A stretch of 64,000 nucleotides of DNA from Paenochrobactrum pullorum (GTDB lineage Bacteria > Pseudomonadota > Alphaproteobacteria > Rhizobiales > Rhizobiaceae), in NCBI RefSeq assembly GCF_041929845.1, contig NZ_JBHEEH010000011.1, forward strand, positions 1-64,000, in the 5' to 3' direction. The notes under the pieces are model-generated. The model ran no database searches, was not told the DNA's origin, and saw only the letters and a list, made by a program, of their open reading frames with translations. This document shows, one piece after another, positions 1 through 9,110 of this stretch (within the stretch, counting starts at the first letter, position 1; every line of letters starts with the position of its first letter). The position numbers were made by a program, and so were the translations under genes.

Positions 1-111
1 TTCAACCATGCGGAAACTTAGCGGAAAGCGGAAATACAGCCACACCGCTTCCGCGATAATCTCGGCAGGAAAACGATCGCGGTGATAAAGAGATGGGCGG
101 CTGTCGGTCAT
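1..111 (-). CDS. IS6-family transposase, N-terminal part (cut by window edge)
   Basis: Thirty-seven codons are visible from an ATG at 109-111. The residues RDRFPAEIIAEAVWLYFRF followed by PLSFRMVE are the characteristic opening of IS6-family (IS26-like) DDE transposases, which begin with a short basic stretch, then the RFP-x-EII and VWLY-x-RFPLS motifs. The DDE catalytic core would lie beyond the left edge. The reading frame is open to base 1. It is the leftmost of several transposon traces in the window, but the others belong to the IS3 family. Confidence 0.8.
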   Translation of the reverse strand, partial: MTDSRPSLYHRDRFPAEIIAEAVWLYFRFPLSFRMVE

Positions 112-160
112 TCCCTATTATCGCTGCAGATGTTTACGCCGAAACTAAGGGAACAGAGCC
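1..160 (-). mobile_element. Remnant of an IS6-family insertion sequence (one end)
   Basis: The minus strand encodes the N-terminus of an IS6/IS26-type transposase running off the window edge, and about 50 bases before its start codon lies a sequence reading GGCTCTGTTCCC on the minus strand (about 149-160). This resembles the GGCTCTGTTGCA-type terminal inverted repeat of the family, so position 160 is taken as the element end. The far end is outside the window, so whether the element is complete cannot be told. The end assignment is inference; the transposase match is much firmer. Confidence 0.6.
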
Positions 161-622
161 AGAATTACATGTTCATATGAGTTTCAATGAATAATTTATG
201 AGTATTAATCGAAGGTTATATCCTTTTAATTTCTGCATTGATTTAATTATTGCAATTATTTCATTATTTAAAGTGGATTATACTGAAGGATGGAAATTAA
301 AACCCTCGAATTTAATTTAATGCCCATCATTTTTTTTCCGTCTATTCTGGTAAGACTGGTATAAGTTATTAACAGCCAGTATAAATGATCTTGCTGTCAT
401 GCAGGCGCGATTTAGTTATGATACACGTTTTATACTGATCCCAATTGGACGCCTCGCTCTAATATAGCTTGAAGACAGCTGATAGAGTAAAATTGTCTGG
501 GTATTATTGTTCATTATTTACTGTAATTTTAGGAATGCGCTGCTGACGTCTGATACAACAAGACTGGTACTGTCATTCTAGTTCGACTTACCTTGAATAT
601 GCTAGTGTATGTGTCGAATTTT
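161..622. other. AT-rich spacer without a recognised gene
   Basis: This stretch of about 460 bases between the IS6 end and the end of the minus-strand importer operon is AT-rich, with frequent stops in all frames. I see no recognisable coding region, RNA gene or convincing terminator. It is probably decayed intergenic sequence. Confidence 0.5.
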
Positions 623-2449
623 TCAATTCCACTCCATATAATAATGATCTTCCGCCGCTGATATGAAGTTACGAACCGGTGGTATATAATTTTTTGGACG
701 GATTGGACTAGCTAATTCTTTATTCAACAGGGGCGAACGCAGCTGACGTCTTTCCGGATCCGGAACGGGTACAGCCTCTAAAAGCATTTTCGTATATGGA
801 TGCTGAGGGTTATTGAAAATTACGGAACGTGGGCCAATTTCCACGATTTCACCAAGATACATGACGGCTACACGATGGCTGACACGTTCTACAACGGCCA
901 TATCATGTGAAATGAATAAATAGGCGATGTTCATTTCATCTTGGAGATCCAGCATAAGATTGATGACTTGCGCTTTCACCGAGACATCGAGGGCTGAAAC
1001 TGCTTCATCAGCAACAATCATTTGAGGGGACAAGGCCAAGGCGCGTGCGATACAAATTCTTTGTCTTTGACCTCCGGAAAATTCATGCGGATAGCGTTCA
1101 AACATAGATGCTTGTAAACCTACCCGCTCTAATAAATCCTCTGCCTTAAGACGCGCATCTTCATAAGTCGCTAAGTTGTTTACTAAAAGCGGCTCAATGA
1201 TCGAGGCTCCGACATTACGTTTTGGATTGAGGCTGGAAGCAGGGTCTTGGAAGATCATCTGCATTTGCTGGCGCTTTGCCCGCATGGCTTTTTGATCAAG
1301 ATTTAAAATATCTGTGCCGTTGAATTTGATTTGCCCTTTCATTGGCTCGAGAAGCCTTAAGATTGAGCGGCCTGTTGTCGATTTTCCGCAACCGGACTCG
1401 CCAACCAAAGCAAGGGTTTCACCAGCTTTAAGCTGAAAGGATACATTTTCAACAGCATGTACACGTCCGACTGTGCGGTTAAAAAAACCACCCGTGAGAT
1501 TGAAACGTGTTGTAAGGCCGCAAATGTCTAATAATGGTTGAGCATCTTGTGATACTGTGTTTCGTGTTTCTGGCGGTGTTTTTGTGATGCCGGTTGTGTG
1601 GTCAACAATTGGAAAACGCTTTGGTAAAGTAGCGTTTTCCATTGAACCTAATCTTGGAACCGCTGACAGAAGTGCCTGTGTATAGGGTTTTTCAGGCATA
1701 GAAAATATTTTTTTGGTGTCATTCGTCTCAACAACACGGCCATGATGCATCACGACAGTTTTATCAGAAATTTCGGCAACAACACCCATGTCGTGGGTGA
1801 TGAAAAGCACAGACATGTCATCTTCATCTTGCAGTTCTTTAATGAGTGACAAGATTTGCGCTTGAATGGTGACGTCGAGTGCGGTTGTTGGCTCATCCGC
1901 GATCAGTAGTTTAGGACGGCTGGCTAGTGCCATGGCAATCATAATGCGTTGGCGCATGCCACCTGATAATGTATGTGGATATTCATCGAAACGACGGGTT
2001 GCATCAGGGATACGAACGCGATCTAATAAACGGAGCGTTTCTAGGCGCGCTTCTTGTTTGTTCATATTGCAATGCAACAATAAAGCTTCACTGATCTGCG
2101 TGCCGATTGTGTGCACAGGGTTCAGAGAAGTCATTGGTTCTTGGAAAATCATTGCCATTTCGCTTCCGCGAAATGCACGCCGCTCCTCAGTGGATAATGT
2201 ATTGAGGTTATATCCATTAAAGTTGACCAAGCCGGAGCTGATTGACTGTGTAGCTGGAAAAAGTCCCATGATTGTCATGGCGGACACACTTTTTCCCGAA
2301 CCGGATTCTCCAACCAACGCAACGGTTTCACCTTTAATGACATCAAAGGAAACGTCGTGAACAACTTGTGTCCAGCTTTTATCGTTGCGAAATTTGACCG
2401 TTAAATCTTTTACGGAAAGAAGAGTGGCAGACTTTGCTAATATGTTCAT
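623..2449 (-). CDS. Peptide/opine-type ABC importer ATPase, two fused nucleotide-binding domains (importer 1)
   Basis: A 608-residue cytoplasmic ATPase that powers the importer encoded just upstream. Two complete ABC domains follow each other: the first has Walker A GESGSGKS at residues 47-54, signature LSGGMRQR and Walker B LLIADEP; the second has GESGCGKS, FSGGQRQR and MIVADEA. This is a fusion of the DppD and DppF types, each followed by the C-terminal oligopeptide-ATPase extension ending in PYT-LL-AVP. The start at 2449 is chosen over an upstream in-frame ATG because AAAGGCGG precedes it at good spacing and the upstream version would overlap the permease gene. It is the last gene of a four-gene minus-strand operon (binding protein, permease B, permease C, ATPase). 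Confidence 0.9.
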   Translation of the reverse strand: MNILAKSATLLSVKDLTVKFRNDKSWTQVVHDVSFDVIKGETVALVGESGSGKSVSAMTIMGLFPATQSISSGLVNFNGYNLNTLSTEERRAFRGSEMAMIFQEPMTSLNPVHTIGTQISEALLLHCNMNKQEARLETLRLLDRVRIPDATRRFDEYPHTLSGGMRQRIMIAMALASRPKLLIADEPTTALDVTIQAQILSLIKELQDEDDMSVLFITHDMGVVAEISDKTVVMHHGRVVETNDTKKIFSMPEKPYTQALLSAVPRLGSMENATLPKRFPIVDHTTGITKTPPETRNTVSQDAQPLLDICGLTTRFNLTGGFFNRTVGRVHAVENVSFQLKAGETLALVGESGCGKSTTGRSILRLLEPMKGQIKFNGTDILNLDQKAMRAKRQQMQMIFQDPASSLNPKRNVGASIIEPLLVNNLATYEDARLKAEDLLERVGLQASMFERYPHEFSGGQRQRICIARALALSPQMIVADEAVSALDVSVKAQVINLMLDLQDEMNIAYLFISHDMAVVERVSHRVAVMYLGEIVEIGPRSVIFNNPQHPYTKMLLEAVPVPDPERRQLRSPLLNKELASPIRPKNYIPPVRNFISAAEDHYYMEWN

Positions 2450-2465
2450 CGGATCGCCGCCTTTC

Positions 2466-3347
2466 TCATTGAGTATTGATTTTCGGATCAAGGGCATCAC
2501 GCAAACCATCTCCGAGGAAGTTAAAAGAAGTTACGGCGAGTGTAATGGCGAGACCTGGAATAATGGCTAACCAAGGAGCGCTGGTGAGATAGCTTTGGGC
2601 ACTGTTTAACATGTTGCCCCAGCTTGGAGTTGGGGGCTGGATGCCAAAGCCGAGAAAGCTGATGTAACTTTCAGCTAATATGGCATGCGCTACATTCAAA
2701 GTGGCAGCCACAACAATAGGTGCGATTGCGTTGGGCAGTATTTCTCTCAACATAATACGTTTGTTCAAGGCACCATAGGATTGAGCGGCCATCACATAAT
2801 CTCGGTTACGTAATGAGCGGGTTTGTGCTTCCACAACGCGAGCAACTTCCATCCATGAGGTGAATGCGATCAGCAAAATGATTGAGGGAATTGATGGCGA
2901 AATCATCGCTGAAATGGCGAGTAGTAAAAAAATTGATGGAAAGCATAACATTGCATCGACAACACGCATTAAAATTGCACCGATTGCTCCGCCATAAAAA
3001 CCAGCAACTAAACCAACACAAATACCGATGACCATGCTGACAAGCATCGCGGAAAAGCCAATTGATAGCGAGATACGCCCAGCCATCAACAAGCGTGCAA
3101 GTATATCACGGCCCATTTGGTCGGTGCCCAATATATGTGTGCCACTAAATGGTGCCGCAAAGCGTTGCTTGATATCAATAAATGTATCTGAATAAGGCAG
3201 GAGCAGAGGTCCTATCGCGCAGGCCAGTGCCATAAAAATGATGGTTGCGAAGCCGAATGTTGCCAAGCGATGCTGCATAAATCGTTTTATGAAAGGGCTT
3301 TGCAACAAGCTACGACGTGATGGTGTGATTGTCTCAACGGTGGTCAT
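2466..3347 (-). CDS. ABC importer permease, DppC type (importer 1)
   Basis: A 293-residue inner-membrane permease. It has the N-terminal OppC/DppC segment with a first membrane helix, the periplasmic HILGTDQMGRDILARLL motif typical of DppC proteins, and the binding-protein-dependent transport EAA loop around AAQSYGALNKRIMLREILPN that docks on the ATPase. The chosen ATG at 3347 is preceded by GAGGTAG; the longer in-frame start would run into the permease gene before it. It begins 4 bases after the DppB-type stop and ends 16 bases before the ATPase start, so translation is probably coupled. Substrate cannot be read from the permease alone. Confidence 0.9.
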   Translation of the reverse strand: MTTVETITPSRRSLLQSPFIKRFMQHRLATFGFATIIFMALACAIGPLLLPYSDTFIDIKQRFAAPFSGTHILGTDQMGRDILARLLMAGRISLSIGFSAMLVSMVIGICVGLVAGFYGGAIGAILMRVVDAMLCFPSIFLLLAISAMISPSIPSIILLIAFTSWMEVARVVEAQTRSLRNRDYVMAAQSYGALNKRIMLREILPNAIAPIVVAATLNVAHAILAESYISFLGFGIQPPTPSWGNMLNSAQSYLTSAPWLAIIPGLAITLAVTSFNFLGDGLRDALDPKINTQ

Positions 3348-3351
3348 CGTG

Positions 3352-4299
3352 CTACCTCGAAATACGCGGATCGGCGACACTGTAAAATATATCCGCAAGC
3401 AGACTGCCAAGAATGACGAGGACTGCTGCGAACATCAAAATTCCCATGACAACGGGGTAGTCGCGATAGCTTATAGAGTCGAGAAATAAGCGTCCCATGC
3501 CCGGCCATGCAAATACGGTTTCTGTCACAAGCGCGCCCGATAAAAGGCTTGGAATTTGTATGCCGGCAATTGTAATCATTGGTAAGAGTGCATTGCGCAT
3601 TGCATGATGCAGCAAAATATTGCGCTCGCTTACACCCTTGGCGCGGGCGGTACGGATATAGTCTTGATTAATGACATCAAGCATTGAGGAGCGCATATAA
3701 CGGCTCCATATAGCTGTGGAGACTAAGGCCAAGACAATGGTTGGCCCAATAAGGTGATGGAGGCGATTAAGAAATGAGCCATCACCGATTGTGTAGCGAT
3801 TACCTGCAGGTAGCCATCCAAGATCGACCGAGAAAACATAGATAATAACCAAGCCAAACCAAAATGTAGGAATGGAAAGTGCAATCATTGTCCCGATAGT
3901 AGTGATACTATCAAAAAGCGAATAGCGTCGGATCGCCCCGATTGTACCAATCCAAATTCCTAGTATGACCGCAAGGAAGGTTGAGGCGAGCATCAATTCG
4001 AAAGTTGCACCAAGATGCGAGAATATAACATTCAATACTGGTTGTTTATCGCGATATGATACCCCCCAGTCGCCTTGAAGCATACGATAAAACCATTCGA
4101 GATATTGTACCGGTAGTGGGCGGTTTAACCCTAGCTGATCAGCTAGACGATCTAAGTCTGCTTGGGTCATGCTGCCATCAGCTGCAAACTGAGAAAGCGG
4201 GCCCCCTGGAGCCATATGCAATATAGTAAAACCGATTATCGATACGATTATCAGTAATACAACCGCTTGTGCTAAACGTTGAAGAACAAATGTGCTCAC
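3352..4299 (-). CDS. ABC importer permease, DppB type (importer 1)
   Basis: A 315-residue permease opening with the DppB/OppB signature (FVLQRLAQAVVLLIIVSIIG, then GGPLSQFA) and carrying about six membrane segments and the EAA loop (ARAKGVSERNILLHHAMRNA). It ends with the family-typical ADIFYSVADPRI. The start codon is GTG at 4297-4299. It pairs with the DppC-type protein to form the translocation pore. It lies 35 bases after the binding-protein gene; unlike three other importers in this window, no hairpin separates the two. Confidence 0.9.
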   Translation of the reverse strand: MSTFVLQRLAQAVVLLIIVSIIGFTILHMAPGGPLSQFAADGSMTQADLDRLADQLGLNRPLPVQYLEWFYRMLQGDWGVSYRDKQPVLNVIFSHLGATFELMLASTFLAVILGIWIGTIGAIRRYSLFDSITTIGTMIALSIPTFWFGLVIIYVFSVDLGWLPAGNRYTIGDGSFLNRLHHLIGPTIVLALVSTAIWSRYMRSSMLDVINQDYIRTARAKGVSERNILLHHAMRNALLPMITIAGIQIPSLLSGALVTETVFAWPGMGRLFLDSISYRDYPVVMGILMFAAVLVILGSLLADIFYSVADPRISR

Positions 4300-4334
4300 G
4301 TCGGAAACCCGCTTTTTATTTTAATTAACTGAAT

Positions 4335-6020
4335 TTACGCTTGCCAATACCATTGCCCCATATTCCATGCATTTTGACGGGCATTGATATTTGGGCGGAA
4401 ACCTTGCAGGCCATTTTTGATGCCTTCGATTGGTGCGTATTGAAAGATTGGGAGTATTGGTAACTCTTCACGCGTAATTTTTTGAAGGCGGTGGTATAGC
4501 GCCTTGCGTTCTTCTGCATTGAAACTGGCTTGAGCATCACGCATTAACTTGTCGGCTTCTGCATTTTGCCATTGCATATAATTGCCGCCACTCCCGCCTT
4601 TGATCGGAATTGCATCGCTGGCAAAACGGGCTGCGGGATCTGGATCCATGCCGGTGCGGAATGCTGTGCCAACCAGCAGCGATTCAAATTGTGAGCGTAC
4701 ATAAAAATCACCCCAGATTACTGCTGCTGGCATATTGGAAATTTTTAGTGCGACACCGATTTTTTCCCAATCTTGCATAAGTAGTTGCTGAACTTGTTCA
4801 CGAATTTCGTGGCCAGTGGTCGTTGAGATCGTGAATTGTAGAGGGATACCATCTTTACTGCGAATATTGTTGGTGCCAATTGCCCAACCAGCTTCGTCCA
4901 GCAGCTTATTCGCATGGTCTGGATCATATGTTTGCGAAGGCAAGTCAGGATTGTAAGCCCAGGACTCTCGGGGCATAAAAGATTCTGTACCCTCGGGTAC
5001 GCCATAATAAAGAGCATCGATAATGGCCTGTTTATCCATGGCATAATAAAGCGCTTGCCGAACTGCCTTATCGCGCATTGCAGGATGCTCCATATTGGGC
5101 ATAACGCATTCGATGTTGCCGCTTGGCGAAATGAAGACCGTCTGATTGGTCAGTTTTTTTGCTTCTTCATAGAAATTTTGAGGAATGCCTGAAATAATGA
5201 CTGTATCAACCTGACCGGTGCGGAATTGTGCATAGAGAGCAGTCATGTCTGGGACATATTTGAGAACTGCCTTAGCCATATAAGGCCCGTCACCATGATA
5301 GTTTTCATTTGCAGTTAAGGTGATGTTGTCGCCTGGTGTGCGGCTTTCCCATTTGAATGGGCCTGTTCCGACAGGAGCATTGTTGAATGCTGTTACATTC
5401 GGATCAGCTTCGCCATCCAATAAATGTTTAGGTACAATTTGTGTATTGGCCATCAGAGCAAGATAAGGTGAAAAGGCTTTTGACATTCTCCATGAGATTT
5501 CATGTGTGCCTTTGACCTTTATCTCTGTGATTAACTCATGGCCTACTCGTGTTCTGGAACGAAAGCCGTCAGCATTGATGAGGTTTAGTGAAAACTGAAC
5601 ATCTTCTGCTGTGAAGGGTTGACCATCATGCCATTTGACATTTTCCCGTAAACGGACTGTCCAAAGGAGGCCATCTTCAGCAATGCCACCATTTTCAACG
5701 GACGGAACTTCAATTGCCAAATCTGGCATTAAAGTCCCATCCGGCTGAGCAACCCATAAAGTATTGAAAACATTAGTCCATACGACCTCGTCAACTTCAA
5801 CGCCTGGCATCAAAGGGTGAAAGGCGACCGGCTCTTGCGACAGGCCAACAATTACCACGCCTGTTGGCTTGGAAGGCGGAGTGCCTGCATTGGATGATGA
5901 TTGTGCCAATGAGGGCAGTCCCCATGCTACAGACGCAAGCCCCCCAATGCCCAGCCCTAAAAAATGACGACGATCAATTTTGTTTTGATTGGTGATGTTT
6001 TTATGAGTGCTCAGTTTCAT
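4335..6020 (-). CDS. Solute-binding protein of peptide/opine ABC importer, Tat-exported (importer 1)
   Basis: A 561-residue periplasmic binding protein of the SBP_bac_5 (OppA/DppA/NikA) family. The N-terminus carries a twin-arginine signal (RRHFLGLGIGGLAS, arginines at residues 17-18) followed by a hydrophobic stretch, so it is probably exported folded. Family motifs seen are WHDGQPFTAEDVQFSL, the PVGTGPFKWES turn and AVRQALYYAMDK. The start at 6020 has GGGGGAG upstream and gives the normal signal-peptide length. It is first in its operon and faces the XRE-cupin regulator; a TTTCA-N6-TGAAA palindrome lies 55-70 bases upstream. The neighbouring amine-oxidising enzymes suggest an amino compound, opine or small peptide as ligand (inference). 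Confidence 0.9.
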   Translation of the reverse strand: MKLSTHKNITNQNKIDRRHFLGLGIGGLASVAWGLPSLAQSSSNAGTPPSKPTGVVIVGLSQEPVAFHPLMPGVEVDEVVWTNVFNTLWVAQPDGTLMPDLAIEVPSVENGGIAEDGLLWTVRLRENVKWHDGQPFTAEDVQFSLNLINADGFRSRTRVGHELITEIKVKGTHEISWRMSKAFSPYLALMANTQIVPKHLLDGEADPNVTAFNNAPVGTGPFKWESRTPGDNITLTANENYHGDGPYMAKAVLKYVPDMTALYAQFRTGQVDTVIISGIPQNFYEEAKKLTNQTVFISPSGNIECVMPNMEHPAMRDKAVRQALYYAMDKQAIIDALYYGVPEGTESFMPRESWAYNPDLPSQTYDPDHANKLLDEAGWAIGTNNIRSKDGIPLQFTISTTTGHEIREQVQQLLMQDWEKIGVALKISNMPAAVIWGDFYVRSQFESLLVGTAFRTGMDPDPAARFASDAIPIKGGSGGNYMQWQNAEADKLMRDAQASFNAEERKALYHRLQKITREELPILPIFQYAPIEGIKNGLQGFRPNINARQNAWNMGQWYWQA

Positions 6021-6074
6021 TATGACTCCCCCTCTATAAAAGCGCATGGTTGAGCGAAATTATTAAATGAAAAT

Positions 6075-6090
6075 TTTCACTATAATGAAA
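6075..6090. promoter_or_regulatory. Palindromic operator candidate, copy 1 (TTTCA-N6-TGAAA)
   Basis: TTTCACTATAATGAAA is a 5-6-5 palindrome upstream of the importer 1 operon. Its right half contains ATAATGAA, close to the core bound by PuuR, an XRE-cupin repressor of putrescine use in E. coli. The same arrangement recurs at 6246-6261 in front of the divergent regulator gene, so it is a likely binding site of that regulator. Confidence 0.55.
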
Positions 6091-6245
6091 TTTATGTCAA
6101 GCTCGTTTGTTGTTATTTGAATTCCGTGTCGCCTAAAAAATTTTATAAGTTGAATTTTATTGTTGTTTTACAATTATTTGGATGGTATATCTATATGTAT
6201 TGATGTCAAATGAGTTGCTTTTTTATTTTTATGTGATTTATATAT

Positions 6246-6261
6246 TTTCAATATAGTGAAA
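6246..6261. promoter_or_regulatory. Palindromic operator candidate, copy 2 (TTTCA-N6-TGAAA)
   Basis: TTTCAATATAGTGAAA lies 12 bases before the start of the XRE-cupin regulator gene and has the same half-sites and spacing as the copy at 6075-6090. A site this close to the start would allow autorepression. Confidence 0.55.
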
Positions 6262-6273
6262 TAGACGTGAAAA

Positions 6274-6885
6274 ATGATGGTTGATTTAAAACAGAAAGAA
6301 AGTGACGTTCCACAGCAGGAGCGATCAGAAAAAATCGGTCAGCGTTTGCGAGAGTTGCGTGCGGAACGAAATATGACAATTTCGGATTTGGCCGACGCAG
6401 CAGGGGTTTCTTCAGGGTTAATCAGTCAGATTGAGCGTGGTAATTCAAATCCCTCTATGAAGACGATGGAAAAACTACGTGACGCATTGGGTGTTAATGT
6501 CTGGGAATTTACAGATATGACCCAGTCAAGACTTGTCGCGGATCCTTCGTTCGTTCGTCGTGCAGATAGCCGGCCTAAAATTGTGGTTGGTACCAACGGT
6601 TTTTCTAAAGAATTACTGTCTCCACAATCTAATCATAATATGCGTTTCATGATCCTGACGTTGCCCCCTGGTGCACGTAGTGAAGATGTGTTGAGCGGGC
6701 CGGGGAATAAAGGTGGATACGTATTGGAAGGTACGGCTTTGCTGACAGTGGGATCTGAAACAGCAGAGCTGGCTACGGGCGATAGCTTTCAATTTTCCAG
6801 CAGTCTTAATCATAATATCGAGAATCCGGGCGCGGATACAACGCGGATTATTTGGATAATCGGTATCCACGATTCTCATCTTTAA
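6274..6885 (+). CDS. XRE-family transcriptional regulator with C-terminal cupin domain
   Basis: A 203-residue regulator. Residues about 20-75 form a helix-turn-helix of the Xre/SinR type (IGQRLRELRAERNMTISDLA, then AAGVSSGLISQIERG and NPSMKTMEKL). Residues about 110-195 form a cupin_2 barrel (GGYVLEGTALLTVG, then ELATGDSFQFSSS) that probably senses a small ligand. This architecture is shared by PuuR and other regulators of amine and amino-acid catabolism. It is divergent from importer 1 and upstream of ridA-like and FAD-oxidoreductase genes, so it probably controls both arms through the two TTTCA-N6-TGAAA palindromes. A second ATG one codon downstream is also possible. Confidence 0.88.
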   Translation: MMVDLKQKESDVPQQERSEKIGQRLRELRAERNMTISDLADAAGVSSGLISQIERGNSNPSMKTMEKLRDALGVNVWEFTDMTQSRLVADPSFVRRADSRPKIVVGTNGFSKELLSPQSNHNMRFMILTLPPGARSEDVLSGPGNKGGYVLEGTALLTVGSETAELATGDSFQFSSSLNHNIENPGADTTRIIWIIGIHDSHL

Positions 6886-6932
6886 TAGCTGAAAATTCAC
6901 ACTAAACGCTTAGCATAAGGGTAACTGTTTCT

Positions 6933-7277
6933 ATGATTATACGCCACGAAAATATCGGCCGTTTGAGTAAGGTTTTGGTTGCAAATGGTTTTGCATTTAT
7001 GTCTGGTTTGACAGCAAAAGATCGCAGCGGAGATGTCGCTCAACAGACAGCGGATATTCTTGCACAGATAGATGCTTATCTTGCGATGGCAGGTACCGAT
7101 AAAACAAAAATCGTTAATGCGAATATCTGGCTTAAAGATGTTGGCGATTTTAATGCGATGAATGGCGCATGGGAAGCATGGGTTGATCGTGATGCGACAC
7201 CAGCTCGCGCAACTGTAGAATCTCGTCTGGCAGCAGATGATATTCTCGTCGAAATTCAGGTTCAGGCACTCGTCTGA
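6933..7277 (+). CDS. RidA/YjgF-family enamine/imine deaminase
   Basis: A 114-residue Rid-family protein. These trimeric cytosolic proteins hydrolyse reactive enamines and imines released by PLP or flavin enzymes to the stable keto compound. The C-terminal ATPARATVESRLAADDILVEIQ matches the family signature, including the conserved arginine (PARATVE) and glutamate (VEIQ) of the active site. Lying between the regulator and an FAD-dependent amine oxidoreductase, it probably clears the imine made by that enzyme. It may belong to a specialised Rid subgroup rather than housekeeping RidA. Confidence 0.85.
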   Translation: MIIRHENIGRLSKVLVANGFAFMSGLTAKDRSGDVAQQTADILAQIDAYLAMAGTDKTKIVNANIWLKDVGDFNAMNGAWEAWVDRDATPARATVESRLAADDILVEIQVQALV

Positions 7278-7323
7278 TTTTTCATTCCAATGAGTGGTTA
7301 TTAATCACGCGGAGATAAGGTCT

Positions 7324-8748
7324 GTGCAAAAAGATAGCATAATCCCATCTGAGCAGTCTTGGTGGCTGGATGAAGCGCTGAAGGCAGAAGGGAGCATTTC
7401 TTCTGCTGCACCACTGATTGGGAAGGTTGAGTTTGATGTAGCAATCGTGGGGGGAGGCTTTACGGGGCTTTGGACTGCGATTGCTCTTAAAGAACGTGCA
7501 CCCGATTTAAAAATTGGTTTGATTGAAGCATCGATTTGTGGAGCAGGCGCCAGTGGTAAAAATGGCGGTAAGGTTCATGGATATTGGGCTAGTCTTCCTG
7601 GAATGGTACAGACAATAGGTCGTGATGCGGCACTTGCTGTTGCGCGTGCCGGAACAAAAGCTCAGGATGGTATACGAACTTTTGTGACAGCTCCGGGGCG
7701 GGATGTTTGGTGGCGCGAAGCCGGCAATGTTCGTGTTGCTACAACAAAAACTCAGGAAGCAAAGATCCTTCCACATGTGAAAGTTGCACAAGAATTAGGT
7801 GTTGGTGATACTGCACAGGCACTGACACAAGAAATGCTTGCCGATTACTGTTCTTCGCCGGCGTTTCTAAGTGGTATGTATTTGCCGGAAGGTGCCAATG
7901 TTCAGCCTGCTCGGCTAGCTCGTGCCTTACGGAAGGCTGTCATTGAATTAGGCGTATCGGTTTATGAAAATACCCCTATGCTGGGTTTGGATAAGGGGAC
8001 GATTAATCGGTTACGCACTCCGCAAGGCGAAATTCTTGCGCGTGATATTGTCTTGGCAACGAATACTGCCTTGGCAAAAGAGCCGGATATGAAGCCACAT
8101 TTAACGGTTTTCTCCAGCTATGCTTTAATGACAGAACAAGCGCCAGATAAGTTGGAGGAAATGGGATGGACAGGGGATCAGGGGATCGCTGATCTGCGAA
8201 TGTTCGTTCATTATTTTCGTAAAACCGCAGATGGCCGTATGTTGATGGGTTCCGGTTCTGGACCAATTAGCTTTAATGGCAATTTTACAGCGCCTGAACT
8301 GACAAATGATCTAAGTTCTGCGCAACGAGCTGCCAGCGGACTAAGGCGATTATTGCCGATGCTTAATGATACTGGGATTGCAAAGGTGTGGGGTGGTGGG
8401 ATTGAAATTTCTGCCGATAGATTACCTTTTTTCCGTACACGACCAGGAACTCGGATTCATTATGGATGTGGTTATTCAGGCCATGGTGTGAACCCTACCT
8501 ATATTGGCGGGCAGTGTTTGGCCTCACTTGTGCTAGATATTAAGGATGAATGGACAAGTTTGCCGTTTTGTACTCGATCGGTGCCTAAATTGCCACCGGA
8601 ACCATTCCGTACTATTGGTGGTCGATTGGTACGTAAAGCAATCATTACATGTGAGGAAGCTGATGAAAATGGTGTGCAGGCACCTTGGGCGATGCGTGCT
8701 GCAGCAGCAATACCGCGTGTCCTTGGGTTAAAAATTGGCACACGCTAA
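7324..8748 (+). CDS. FAD-dependent oxidoreductase, DAO/PuuB-like
   Basis: A 474-residue flavoenzyme of the D-amino-acid oxidase (DAO) fold. Residues about 40-75 carry the FAD-binding VAIVGGGFTGLWTAIALKE motif and the acidic end of strand 2 (IGLIEA), followed by GAGASGKNGG, which contacts the flavin in this family. The C-terminal YGCGYSGHGVNPTY motif is typical of PuuB and related gamma-glutamylputrescine or amino-acid oxidases. The GTG at 7324 is preferred to the in-frame GTG 30 bases upstream because GGAGATAAGG precedes it. The likely reaction is oxidation of a secondary or primary amine to an imine, with the RidA protein downstream in function. The exact substrate is unknown. Confidence 0.82.
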   Translation: MQKDSIIPSEQSWWLDEALKAEGSISSAAPLIGKVEFDVAIVGGGFTGLWTAIALKERAPDLKIGLIEASICGAGASGKNGGKVHGYWASLPGMVQTIGRDAALAVARAGTKAQDGIRTFVTAPGRDVWWREAGNVRVATTKTQEAKILPHVKVAQELGVGDTAQALTQEMLADYCSSPAFLSGMYLPEGANVQPARLARALRKAVIELGVSVYENTPMLGLDKGTINRLRTPQGEILARDIVLATNTALAKEPDMKPHLTVFSSYALMTEQAPDKLEEMGWTGDQGIADLRMFVHYFRKTADGRMLMGSGSGPISFNGNFTAPELTNDLSSAQRAASGLRRLLPMLNDTGIAKVWGGGIEISADRLPFFRTRPGTRIHYGCGYSGHGVNPTYIGGQCLASLVLDIKDEWTSLPFCTRSVPKLPPEPFRTIGGRLVRKAIITCEEADENGVQAPWAMRAAAAIPRVLGLKIGTR

Positions 8749-8760
8749 ATGTAGGCCTTA

Positions 8761-8790
8761 ATCACTTATGATGTTGCCGCCATAAGTGAT
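8761..8790 (+). terminator. Hairpin after the FAD oxidoreductase gene
   Basis: ATCACTTATG at 8761-8770 and CATAAGTGAT at 8781-8790 form a perfect 10-bp stem with a 10-base loop, 12 bases after the stop codon. There is no strong T-run, so it may be a weak terminator or an mRNA-stabilising end. Confidence 0.5.
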
Positions 8791-9110
8791 AATATCAGGA
8801 TACAACGCAATGGGGGTCGTGAGTTGCTTGTCCGGTTTGTAGCTCAAAAGTCGTGCAAGCTTTAGAGCTCAGCGAGGATACCGTCAGCCACTGCTACTTA
8901 CGCACCCCCGTTCAGATGCTCGAACGCCGCCACTTTGCTGAAGCCAGCCGAACAAATTTGCCCTGACCTCCGCCTTAATCTCGAACTGTACGGGACGTAC
9001 GGTTTCCTGCTGGATGATCATTACTTGTGTTCATATCTCTTGGCCCGTGATGAGAATTTCGCTCTTGATCTTAACGAGATCGAAACTTTGTAGTTTGCTT
9101 TCGATTGTGA
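8791..9110. other. Spacer with degenerate sequence, no gene recognised
   Basis: About 320 bases between the oxidoreductase hairpin and the first recognisable part of the IS3 remnant. Short open stretches on the plus strand end at stops near 8967 and 9091 and match nothing I can name. It is probably debris associated with the insertion sequence. Confidence 0.4.
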
